From NCBI RefSeq assembly GCF_045310675.1, contig NZ_JBJHZZ010000001.1, positions 835,333-899,332 on the forward strand: a stretch of DNA of 64,000 nt, given 5' to 3'. Below, in pieces: positions 16,492 through 23,857 of this stretch; position 1 is the first letter of the stretch, and each line of letters opens with the position of its first letter. The position numbers and the translations under genes are program-made. The notes beneath the pieces are model-generated. The model was not told the origin of the DNA. It worked only from the letters and a program-made list of their open reading frames with translations, and made no database searches. The DNA comes from Clostridium_AT stratigraminis. Its GTDB lineage: Bacteria > Bacillota > Clostridia > Clostridiales > Clostridiaceae.

Positions 16492-17058
16492 ATGACTGAT
16501 GTAAGATTAATAATTCCATCTAAGGAGTATGAAAAGGAAGCATATGAATACATACAAGAATTTCTAGAATATAATTCGGAAATCAATGGAACTGGAGGGC
16601 TAGATCGATACCATAATTATGATGAATGGCTGCTAAAAATTGAAAAGGACATGGACTTACCTAAAATTCCAGAAGGCAGAGTACCTGCGAATACATATTT
16701 TTTTGTTAGAACAATTGATAATAAAATTCTTGGAATGATTAATATAAGGTATAAATTAAATGAATTTCTATTTAATGAGGGCGGAAATATAGGTTATTCA
16801 ATAAGACCTACAGAAAGAAGAAAGGGATATGCAACTTTAATGCTTAAGCTAGGTTTGCAAAAATGCAAAGAATTAAATCTAAATAAAGTTTTAATTACCT
16901 GTGATAAAATAAATATTGCTTCAGCTAAGGTTATTCAAAACAACAATGGAATATTAGAAAACGAAGTCTATAGTGAAACCTTTTCTGAAATCATTCAACG
17001 ATATTGGATTAACTTATTAATGGTGAAAACAACAGAAACCGCGGATGGAATAATATAA
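16492..17058 (+). CDS. GNAT family N-acetyltransferase
   Basis: A 188-residue acetyltransferase of the GNAT fold, unrelated in detail to the one upstream. Visible are NKILGMINIRYKLNEFL, GGNIGYSIRPTERRKGYATLMLKLGLQKCKELNL with the acetyl-CoA loop RRKGYA, and NNNGILENEVY. The open frame reaches back to 16450 inside the upstream gene, but GGGGTGAG at 16481-16488 marks ATG 16492. The last dozen codons run into an inverted repeat, so the C-terminus may be an extension beyond the usual QRYWI end. Substrate unknown. Confidence 0.87.
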   Translation: MTDVRLIIPSKEYEKEAYEYIQEFLEYNSEINGTGGLDRYHNYDEWLLKIEKDMDLPKIPEGRVPANTYFFVRTIDNKILGMINIRYKLNEFLFNEGGNIGYSIRPTERRKGYATLMLKLGLQKCKELNLNKVLITCDKINIASAKVIQNNNGILENEVYSETFSEIIQRYWINLLMVKTTETADGII

Positions 17059-17127
17059 AAATCCCATTCCACAGTTTCTGTAGACACAGTACATAAAGAA
17101 TCTAAAAGTTTTTAAGGTTCTTTATGT
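17031..17127. terminator. Two hairpins between convergent genes, weak terminators
   Basis: One imperfect inverted repeat (CAGAAACC...GGTTTCTG-like arms, about 17034-17082) spans the acetyltransferase stop. A second has perfect arms ACATAAAGAA (17091-17100) and TTCTTTATGT (17118-17127). Neither is followed by a good T run, so termination is only likely. Confidence 0.4.
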
Positions 17128-17163
17128 CCTGATAGTATCATCAAGAGTGTTAGTGATAAATTT

Positions 17164-17502
17164 TTAAGTTGTTGTTTTTAACTCGTTTTTACAATTTGGA
17201 CAAGTCACTGTTAAATTACCTTTTCCTTTAGGTATTCTTAACCTTGTAGGGCATTTTGTACAGTTTATTACAACATAATCTATTAAATGTTCTATTTTAT
17301 CAGTATCCAATCCAACAACTACTTCATCTCCAATAATAAAAGCTGGTACACCTCTAATTCCTCTTTTCATGAGCTCAGCTCTGGCTAATTTATCTGTACT
17401 AATATTTTTTTCTTGGTAATCGATACCTTTTTCTCGAAGATACATCTTCGCAGTAAAACAATGAGGTCAGGTACTTGATGTAAACATTGTAACGTTTTTC
17501 AT
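17164..17502 (-). CDS. Selenocysteine-containing glutaredoxin-like protein with C-terminal zinc ribbon
   Basis: Read from ATG 17502 (behind GAGGAGGAT), the frame runs for 112 residues through an in-frame TGA at 17467-17469, codon 12. The protein starts MKNVTMFTSST-U-PHCFTAK, so UGA stands exactly where glutaredoxins have the first cysteine of CPHC. The partner Cys15 is intact, and the thioredoxin fold follows with the cis-proline in RGVPAF (Pro53). Residues 81-104 hold CTKC and CPNC, a zinc ribbon. A small hairpin with G in its loop begins 17 bases after the UGA, as in bacterial SECIS elements. Selenocysteine glutaredoxins are known in clostridial relatives. Automated calling would start at 17445 and lose the active site. 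Confidence 0.85.
17435..17450 (-). promoter_or_regulatory. Candidate bacterial SECIS hairpin for the glutaredoxin UGA
   Basis: On the minus strand CGAAGA pairs with UCUUCG around the loop UGUA. The stem starts 17 bases after the UGA and the loop G is base 24, as the second loop nucleotide. Known bacterial SECIS elements have a short stem and an early loop G about 16-37 bases after UGA, so the fit is good. Confidence 0.7.
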
Positions 17503-17596
17503 AATAAATAATCCTCCTCGATATATTACTATATTTATATATTACGATTTAATTATATTATTTGCTATAGATTTTTAAAAAAAATAAAAATATTTA

Positions 17597-17627
17597 TTGA
17601 CTTTTACGTTACGTAAAGGTGTATATT
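17597..17627 (+). promoter_or_regulatory. MerR-type promoter with 19-bp spacer and palindromic operator
   Basis: TTGACT (17597-17602) and TATATT (17622-17627) are separated by 19 bp, the over-long spacing typical of MerR-activated promoters. The spacer holds a perfect inverted repeat, TTTACGT-T-ACGTAAA (17603-17617). The next gene is a MerR-family regulator, so autoregulation is likely. Confidence 0.75.
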
Positions 17628-17736
17628 TAGCTTGTAAGAAAATTAAAGTCACTAAATGATTATTTGTATCATTAAAATATTGGAGCAAAAGCATTAAAAC
17701 CATTTAGGGCATTAAAAAGTACAGGAGGGTTTAGCG

Positions 17737-18498
17737 GTGGAATATACAGTGCAAAAACTAAGTAAAATGGCAGGAGTAAGTACACGTACATTGAGATACT
17801 ATGATGAAGTAGGAATTCTTAAGCCGGCAAGAATCAATTCATCAGGCTATCGCATTTATGGGCAGGAAGAAGTTGACAGGCTGCAGCAAATTCTTTTTTA
17901 TAGAGAACTTGGTGTAAGCTTAGAGAGTATTAAAGATATTATTACTTCACCTAATTTCGATGGAATAAAAGCACTTAAAGAACACAAGTCTAAACTCCTG
18001 GAAAAAAGACTACAGTTGAATATACTAATTTCTAATGTTGAAAAAACTATTGAATTAAAAGAGGGGAGAATTGAGATGTCAAATAAGGAAAAATTTGAAG
18101 GCTTTAAGAAAAATATGCTTGAAGAAAATGAAAAGAAATATGGTAAGGAAATACGTGAAAAATATGGTGTTGAGGCTATTAATAAGTCAAATAAAAAACT
18201 TAAGGGTATGACAGAAGAAGAATATAATGAAATCACAAATTTAGAAAAGGAAGTTATGAAAACTTTAAATGAAGCCTTTACGGCAGGTAATCCAGCTTCA
18301 GAACTTGCTCAAAAGGCAGCAGACTTACATCGTCAGTGGGTTAGCTTTTACTGGGACAATTATAGTAAGGAAGCACATGCAGGCCTAGCACAAATGTATG
18401 TTGCTGATGAAAGATTTACTTCTTATTATGATAAAGAGCAGCCAGGAACAGCAGAATTTCTAAAAGATGCAATACTGATTTATACTGGAATTAAATAA
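17737..18498 (+). CDS. MerR-family regulator with TipAS ligand-binding domain
   Basis: A 253-residue transcription activator. The N-terminal winged helix contains VQKLSKMAGVSTRTLRYYDEVGILKPARINSSGYRIY (residues 4-41), then a dimerisation coiled coil (about 75-112). The C-terminal TipAS domain (about 114-253) includes LHRQWVSFYW and HAGLAQMYVADERFTSYYD; TipAS domains bind thiopeptides and other drugs. The GTG start lies 8 bases after AGGAGG. An internal ATG at 18076 (residue 114) has GAGGGGAG in front and starts exactly at the domain boundary, as in Streptomyces tipA where a short form is made. The promoter carries its own operator. Confidence 0.92.
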   Translation: MEYTVQKLSKMAGVSTRTLRYYDEVGILKPARINSSGYRIYGQEEVDRLQQILFYRELGVSLESIKDIITSPNFDGIKALKEHKSKLLEKRLQLNILISNVEKTIELKEGRIEMSNKEKFEGFKKNMLEENEKKYGKEIREKYGVEAINKSNKKLKGMTEEEYNEITNLEKEVMKTLNEAFTAGNPASELAQKAADLHRQWVSFYWDNYSKEAHAGLAQMYVADERFTSYYDKEQPGTAEFLKDAILIYTGIK

Positions 18499-18501
18499 GA
18501 A

Positions 18502-18547
18502 AAGGGCCGTAATGATAAAGACTAGGTATTTTATCATTGCGGTCCTT
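18502..18547. terminator. Bidirectional terminator between the MerR and ribU genes
   Basis: AAGGGCCGTAATGATAAA (18502-18519) pairs with TTTATCATTGCGGTCCTT (18530-18547) with one mismatch/wobble; T-rich sequence follows on the plus strand (TATTTTTAT). It separates converging genes. Confidence 0.8.
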
Positions 18548-18551
18548 ATTT

Positions 18552-19142
18552 TTATCTTTCATGCAATATAGGAGATACACTCTTGTATACAGCCAAGGTT
18601 ACAATTGAAACAACAAATACTTTTAGAATATTATAAGGAACAATAATCCAAATAATAAAGGAATTTAGGTCTTTAACATTATGGTTTATTGCGGCTCCCA
18701 TACCAACAACAGCAGAAATCTTAAAGCCTAAAACTGTTTCATATAATGGTAATAGTACGTAGTAGTTAAGCACAGCGCCGGCTAAGGTCATTGCAATTCC
18801 GCCTGCGAGTAAACCTAAAAGAGCTCCTTTTTTAGTCTTTTTCTTCTTATATATTATTCCTGTTGTAATGACAAGTACAGATCCAATTATAAAGTTTGCT
18901 GATTCACCTATTAGTGCAGTATTTCCTTTGAATATTGCATAAAGTATATTTTTAATTAATTCAACTAATACACCAGCCATTGGTCCGAAGGCAAAGGCCC
19001 CCAGAAGAGCAGGTAAATCACCAATATCAATTCTTAAGAAGCTTGGGAATATTGGCAATGGAATTTCAATATACATAAGAATAAATGCGATACAACCTAG
19101 TAGGGAAATTTTAATAAGCTTGTTTAATTTGTTATTTTTCAT
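18552..19142 (-). CDS. ribU: ECF transporter S component, riboflavin-specific RibU
   Basis: Substrate-binding membrane subunit that captures riboflavin and works with the shared ECF module (not encoded here). The 196-residue protein has about six hydrophobic helices. The N-terminal KISLLGCIAFILMYIEIPLPIFPSFLRIDIGDLPALLGAFAFGP segment is highly typical of RibU. AAAGGAGGAT precedes the ATG. The FMN riboswitch upstream on the same strand supports the vitamin assignment. Confidence 0.93.
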   Translation of the reverse strand: MKNNKLNKLIKISLLGCIAFILMYIEIPLPIFPSFLRIDIGDLPALLGAFAFGPMAGVLVELIKNILYAIFKGNTALIGESANFIIGSVLVITTGIIYKKKKTKKGALLGLLAGGIAMTLAGAVLNYYVLLPLYETVLGFKISAVVGMGAAINHNVKDLNSFIIWIIVPYNILKVFVVSIVTLAVYKSVSPILHER

Positions 19143-19202
19143 AAATATCCTCCTTTAGAAGATCTTCAAGGGAGTTTGTACAAATGCTTTAGAAAATTAA
19201 AA

Positions 19203-19223
19203 GCCCTGACAAAAAGTCAGGGC
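19203..19223 (-). terminator. Riboswitch-controlled terminator upstream of ribU
   Basis: On the minus strand GCCCTGAC, a TTTTT loop and GTCAGGGC form an 8-bp stem followed by TTTTAATTTT. It sits between the FMN aptamer and the ribU start, so it is the expression platform: FMN binding should favour this terminator. Confidence 0.85.
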
Positions 19224-19245
19224 AAACTAATCAAATCTAATACAC

Positions 19246-19363
19246 ATCTTCTTTCATCCAGACTTTACTGTCGGCCTCGGAGTTACACCGAATCTGCCAT
19301 AAGGCTCGCGGGCTATACCGCCGGTAGGGAATCCCAATATATGGTCACCCTGCCCTGAAGATA
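19246..19363 (-). promoter_or_regulatory. FMN riboswitch (RFN element)
   Basis: The minus strand shows the conserved FMN aptamer blocks in order: ATCTTCAGGGCAGGGTGA at the 5' end, CCCTACCGGCGGTAT, GCCCGCGAGCC, then GGTGTAACTCCGAGGCCGACAG, and TCTGGATGAAAGAAGAT closing P1. It precedes ribU and a terminator hairpin. High FMN should switch ribU off. Confidence 0.95.
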
Positions 19364-19423
19364 ATCATATTAACTTTTACAATTAAATTATACACCATAA
19401 ATAATAATTTAACAAGGTAACAT

Positions 19424-19448
19424 TAAAAAAACTTTATTAATAAAGTTT
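19424..19448 (-). terminator. Terminator after the PucR gene
   Basis: ACTTTATTAATAAAGT (19431-19446) is a perfect palindrome; on the minus strand it is followed by TTTTTT. It closes the pucR transcript just before the riboswitch region. Confidence 0.65.
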
Positions 19449-19449
19449 G

Positions 19450-21135
19450 TTAATTCATTTTCAGCACTTCTATTGCTTTTAAGGCAATTTCAAGATTTAG
19501 CCTGCTGTCAGAATCATCAATATTAACGCCTGTTATTTCTCTAATCTTCTGTAATCGATATATAATAGTGTTATAGTGCATGTACATCTTTTCAGAGATT
19601 TTTTTCATATTTCCATTACATTCAAAATAAATTTTTAAGGTTTTTATAAGCTCTGTTTTATTATCCTTGTCATAATCAATAAGGGGCTTTATATTATCTA
19701 TGCAGAATTCCATAAGTTCATTTTGAAGACCATCATAAGAAAGTATTCGATAGATGCCTAAATCATCGTAATGTATAATATTACCAGATTTGCTTTTGCT
19801 TAAATTTTCTACAATTAATTTAGCCTGCTCATGACTTTTATAAAGCTCAGTAACTCCTTTATAAGCACGGCCTATGCCCATAATAAGCTGGTTTTTATTA
19901 AATCTTTTCTGAGCTTCTTTAAGAATATCTGAACAAAAACACAGAACTTCATTTTTTATTACTGTATCACCTTTTGAATTTTCACAGCCGAATAATATTA
20001 AAATTCTATCACTTTTATCTACATAAATTATGCTTGCATTTTGGTGTTTAATTTTTCTGTTTATAATAAACATTAAACTGTTAATACTATCTTGTATTAA
20101 ATTCATATTATTTTCAGTGTGTTTTATTTGTTTATATATATCTTTTAGTGAAATTATAATCAATGCATATTTAAGTTCTTTATTGAAATTAAAGTTTTTT
20201 GCCTTTTCCAAGGCAATTGCTTGATTACTTTTATTACTACTTAAAAGATTATCAAAGAATTCAAGCTTATAATTACTTTCCATGTTATACAAAGATAGCC
20301 TTTTTACAAATTCTAAGGCTATAATATGTACATAGGATTCAATAAGCATGTTATCAATTGGTGACAAGACTCTATTATCAAGCCATATAAAAATAAAGCC
20401 GTAATCAACATTATCTATAACAATAGGTATAGTTCTGCGTTCGGTATATTTACCATTAAAATTATCTCGGCTTAGGTCATAATTCTTACCGCCTTCCTCA
20501 TGGAAAGTTGAATTTTTTGTGCTTATATAATTATAAATTATCTTTTCTATAATACTTATATGAGTTAGATCTTCACAGAAAATTTCTGTACTGTCCTGCA
20601 TACTTTCATAGATAGCTAGCGAATTACCGATGTTCTCATAAAGCTTTTTACCTATTTCCTTAAGACCACCCCCCTTTGTCATAATGTCCATTATTTCTCT
20701 ACTGAATTCTTCTATATTAATTAGCATATTCATTTGATTGTTTATAACTTCAGTGAGGATTACAGAGATTAAATCAGTATGAGAAACACAAAAGGGAAGT
20801 TCAATTATAGGAAATTCTAACTTATCAGCTAATTCTATTATATTTGAGGGCAGCTCTCTAACATATCTTCCTACCTTAATGCCAAGACCTACAACACCTT
20901 TTTCTTTTAACTTTGGAATTATATCAAGCAGCACATTTATATTATCCTTTATTGAATAAGCAGTAGTAATAAGGAGTTCGCCATCGCTTACCCATTCAAT
21001 TATATCAGGAACTTCCATAACATTTACCTTTGTTATTCTCTTTGATGAGCCTGACCTGCCTGCCAAAATCTTTGAACCTTTAAGAATGTCTAGGTTTAAA
21101 AGATTTTCAATAGATATTCCTAAATAGCTGAACAT
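19450..21135 (-). CDS. pucR: PucR family transcriptional regulator
   Basis: A 561-residue regulator of the PucR/CdaR type, the family that controls purine catabolism in Bacillus. The N-terminal PucR domain (about residues 5-125) includes NLDILKGSKILAGRSGSSKRITKVNVMEVPDIIEWVSDGELLITT. A central GGDEF-like domain spans about 310-440. The C-terminal PucR-type helix-turn-helix (about 500-555) contains CNGNMKKISEKMYMHYNTIIYRLQKIREITG. It is read away from the AllH-FdrA-AllG genes, which it probably controls; the effector is likely a purine-derived metabolite. AGGGGGTAT precedes the ATG. Confidence 0.9.
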   Translation of the reverse strand: MFSYLGISIENLLNLDILKGSKILAGRSGSSKRITKVNVMEVPDIIEWVSDGELLITTAYSIKDNINVLLDIIPKLKEKGVVGLGIKVGRYVRELPSNIIELADKLEFPIIELPFCVSHTDLISVILTEVINNQMNMLINIEEFSREIMDIMTKGGGLKEIGKKLYENIGNSLAIYESMQDSTEIFCEDLTHISIIEKIIYNYISTKNSTFHEEGGKNYDLSRDNFNGKYTERRTIPIVIDNVDYGFIFIWLDNRVLSPIDNMLIESYVHIIALEFVKRLSLYNMESNYKLEFFDNLLSSNKSNQAIALEKAKNFNFNKELKYALIIISLKDIYKQIKHTENNMNLIQDSINSLMFIINRKIKHQNASIIYVDKSDRILILFGCENSKGDTVIKNEVLCFCSDILKEAQKRFNKNQLIMGIGRAYKGVTELYKSHEQAKLIVENLSKSKSGNIIHYDDLGIYRILSYDGLQNELMEFCIDNIKPLIDYDKDNKTELIKTLKIYFECNGNMKKISEKMYMHYNTIIYRLQKIREITGVNIDDSDSRLNLEIALKAIEVLKMN

Positions 21136-21193
21136 GATATACCCCCTATAAAATTAACAATAAAGTAGCGCCCTTAAAAAGGCTCATATACCA

Positions 21194-21265
21194 CATTTTA
21201 CCTTGATTCTTGTAAACAATCAACAATTAATTTATTAAATATTTAGAATATTACAACAAAGGTAA
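21194..21265. promoter_or_regulatory. Inverted repeats in the pucR-allH intergenic region
   Basis: TTGATT-N9-AATCAA (21203-21223) is a compact inverted repeat. A wider pair, TTTTACCTTG (about 21195-21204) and CAAAGGTAAA (21255-21264), flanks it. They lie between divergent pucR and allH, where a PucR operator would be expected. No experiment or comparison supports the assignment. Confidence 0.35.
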
Positions 21266-21320
21266 AGAAAAATAAATATAGAATTTAAGTAATAGAATCT
21301 TAATAAAGGAATGGTTTACT

Positions 21321-22295
21321 TTGAGAGCTATTTATATATGTAAGGATTTAATGAATTATATTACAGGGCAAAAGAATTTAGAAGGACAAATCCATTCCGT
21401 ATTTAAAAATGCCTGTAATATAGCGCTGAATGATAAATTTATAACAATATTAAGCAAAGATAAATATATGGGTCCCATGAGCTTAACTGTTGATGCTGAA
21501 GTTCAAACAAACTTTATTAACATAGGGTTTAAGCAAGACTTAAAGATGGAGATAAATGTAAACGGTATCATTTCTTCTAAGGGAAATATTTATATAAATT
21601 TACAAAATGTAAAACTATGGGGTTCAGAAGCAGAACTAAAACCTTCTGCTCTGGCTGAGAAGAATATATTAGATAATCTAGTAGTTGTAGAAAATGCAAT
21701 AATAACAAAAGGTAACCTTTATGGCATAGGGCCGCTAATAAATATTTTAGTTAGTGAAATGCCAGAACTAAATTTGATGACATTTCCCATTAATCATATT
21801 GATGCTAATTTTAACTTTATAAGAAATAGATTTATTAATTTCATGAATATAACAGCAGCATTTGATATAGAAAAAATATCTAATGCAGCAGATAAAGTTA
21901 TAGGTTTTGGTACAGGCCTTACACCGTCAATGGATGATTTTATATGTGGTATGATGATTTCTTTTGTATATTTAGGTGATTATTATAAGTTAAATATTGC
22001 AGCTATTTACACATTTAATATGGAGCTAATAAAAAGTGGGCTTAAAAAAACAACTAAGGTAAGCGCGGAAATGCTGAAACATTCAAGTCTTGGAAGGAGC
22101 AATGAAGCTGTAAGACAATTATTGCATTCAATTTTACATGAAATAGAAGGGGAAAAAGTAATTAAAGCTTTAATTAATACCATTGGTTTTGGAGAAACAT
22201 CTGGAACTGATACAGCACTTGGTGTATACACAGGGTGCAGAATAATGACTAATTTAAGGTATAGGAGGTTTTGGCTAAATGATGCTATGCATTGA
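21321..22295 (+). CDS. allH: DUF2877 protein, AllH-like subunit of the FdrA system
   Basis: The family (E. coli YlbF/AllH) has been linked with FdrA/AllF and AllG in oxamate carbamoyltransferase, the last step of anaerobic allantoin breakdown that yields carbamoyl phosphate. The 324-residue protein shows the family's C-terminal core: VIGFGTGLTPSMDDFICGMMISF near residue 193 and TIGFGETSGTDTALGVYTG near 290. A TTG start at 21321 fits the frame, with AAAGGA ten bases upstream; the start is uncertain. Its end overlaps fdrA by 17 bases, so the genes are coupled. Confidence 0.82.
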   Translation: MRAIYICKDLMNYITGQKNLEGQIHSVFKNACNIALNDKFITILSKDKYMGPMSLTVDAEVQTNFINIGFKQDLKMEINVNGIISSKGNIYINLQNVKLWGSEAELKPSALAEKNILDNLVVVENAIITKGNLYGIGPLINILVSEMPELNLMTFPINHIDANFNFIRNRFINFMNITAAFDIEKISNAADKVIGFGTGLTPSMDDFICGMMISFVYLGDYYKLNIAAIYTFNMELIKSGLKKTTKVSAEMLKHSSLGRSNEAVRQLLHSILHEIEGEKVIKALINTIGFGETSGTDTALGVYTGCRIMTNLRYRRFWLNDAMH

Positions 22296-23835
22296 AACAC
22301 GAAAAAATACTTACTATGATTCCGTAGCTCTTATGCTAATAACTAAAGAAATTAAGAAGATGCAGGGAGTAAAAGAAGTTATAGTTGGTATGGCTACAGA
22401 TTTAAATAAGGAACTATGTGCTAATTTAAATTTGTCAAATGAAGAAATAGAGATGCTTACACCTAATGACTTTTTTATTGCAGCTGCTTCAGAAGAAGAA
22501 AATGCATTAGAAAAAATAGTAAGGAAGGTAGATGAGCTTTTAAACTCTAAAAAAGATGAAGGTGAAGCTGAAATAAAGGCTCGAACCTTGCAAGGAGCTG
22601 TAAAGCAGCTTAAGGGTGCTAATATGGCAGTAATTTCTCTTCCAGGAAAATATGCAGCTGAGGAAGCAAGAAAAGCTCTTTTAAGCAACCTTCATGTAAT
22701 GCTTTTTAGTGATAACGTAACAGTTGAAGAAGAAATTGATCTTAAGATACTAGGAAGAGAGAAAGGTCTTTTAGTAATGGGACCCGACTGCGGTACAGCA
22801 ATTATAAATGGAATTCCTCTCTGCTTCGCTAATGTAGTTAGTAAGGGAGATATTGGAATAGTAGGTGCTTCAGGTACAGGTACCCAGGAAGTTACAGTAA
22901 TAATTGATAAATTAGGTAGTGGGGTTTCTCAGGTTATTGGAACAGGAGGAAGGGATCTTAAAAGTGAAGTAGGCGGTATTATGATGCTAGAAGGCTTTAA
23001 GGCTCTAATAGATGATCCATCTACTAAAGTTATTGTTTTAATTTCAAAACCCCCTGCAGCTGAAGTGGCAGAGAAAATATTAGAAATGGTAAAAACTACG
23101 GAGAAGCCTGTAGTAGTTAATTTTATTGGTGGAGATAGAAATCAAATAGAAAAAAAGGGAGCCTATGCATGTATTAGTTTAGAGGATGCAGCTCATAAGG
23201 CAGTTAGCTTATCTAAAGGTATAGCTTGTAAAGATTTCGAAGGTTTTACTATGGAGGAAGCTTTGGTTGATGAAATAGTTAATAAAGAAGCAGCTAAGCT
23301 TCAAAGCTCTCAGAAATACCTAAGGGCATTATATACTGGTGGTACTTTGGCTGATGAAGCTATGAAACTTCTAGGTAAGGAAGGCTATAATATTTATTCA
23401 AATATACCACTTAGTCCCGAATTCAAGTTAAAAAATATTCATAAAAGCTTGAAGCATACTTGTATTGATTTAGGAGATGATGATTTTACACTAGGGAAAC
23501 CTCATCCAATGATTGACCCTATTGGAAGAGTTGAAAGGCTTCCAATGGAAGCTTGTGATGATGAAGTTGCTGTAATCCTAATGGACTTTGTTATTGGCTA
23601 TGGATCTAATATGGACCCAGTTGGAGAAATGCTGCCTCAGATTATAGAAGCTAAGAGAAACATGGAAGAAAGGGGAAAATATTTATCTGTTATTGGATAT
23701 ATATGTGGAACTGAAAAGGATCCTCAAAGTTATAGTGAGCAGGCTCAAAAGCTTAAAGAAGCTGGTGTTATATTAATGCCATCAAATGCTCAGGCAGTAC
23801 GACTTACCGCAATGCTTTTAAATAAGATTAAATAA
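22279..23835 (+). CDS. fdrA: FdrA/AllF, succinyl-CoA synthetase-like protein of the oxamate carbamoyltransferase system
   Basis: A 518-residue protein with the two-domain fold of succinyl-CoA synthetase alpha chains. Visible are ANMAVISLPGKYAAEEARKAL, the CoA-binding-type region GDIGIVGASGTGTQEVTVIIDKLGSG and GTGGRDLKSEVGGIMMLEGF, and a C-terminal ligase-like region with KPHPMIDPIGRVERL. E. coli FdrA (AllF) is reported as an oxamate carbamoyltransferase subunit. AGGAGG sits 11 bases before the start, which overlaps the allH end. Together with allG it forms the core of this operon. No carbamate kinase gene follows, unlike E. coli. Confidence 0.9.
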   Translation: MMLCIETRKNTYYDSVALMLITKEIKKMQGVKEVIVGMATDLNKELCANLNLSNEEIEMLTPNDFFIAAASEEENALEKIVRKVDELLNSKKDEGEAEIKARTLQGAVKQLKGANMAVISLPGKYAAEEARKALLSNLHVMLFSDNVTVEEEIDLKILGREKGLLVMGPDCGTAIINGIPLCFANVVSKGDIGIVGASGTGTQEVTVIIDKLGSGVSQVIGTGGRDLKSEVGGIMMLEGFKALIDDPSTKVIVLISKPPAAEVAEKILEMVKTTEKPVVVNFIGGDRNQIEKKGAYACISLEDAAHKAVSLSKGIACKDFEGFTMEEALVDEIVNKEAAKLQSSQKYLRALYTGGTLADEAMKLLGKEGYNIYSNIPLSPEFKLKNIHKSLKHTCIDLGDDDFTLGKPHPMIDPIGRVERLPMEACDDEVAVILMDFVIGYGSNMDPVGEMLPQIIEAKRNMEERGKYLSVIGYICGTEKDPQSYSEQAQKLKEAGVILMPSNAQAVRLTAMLLNKIK

Positions 23836-23857
23836 AAAGGCAAAGGAGGTGTAAATT

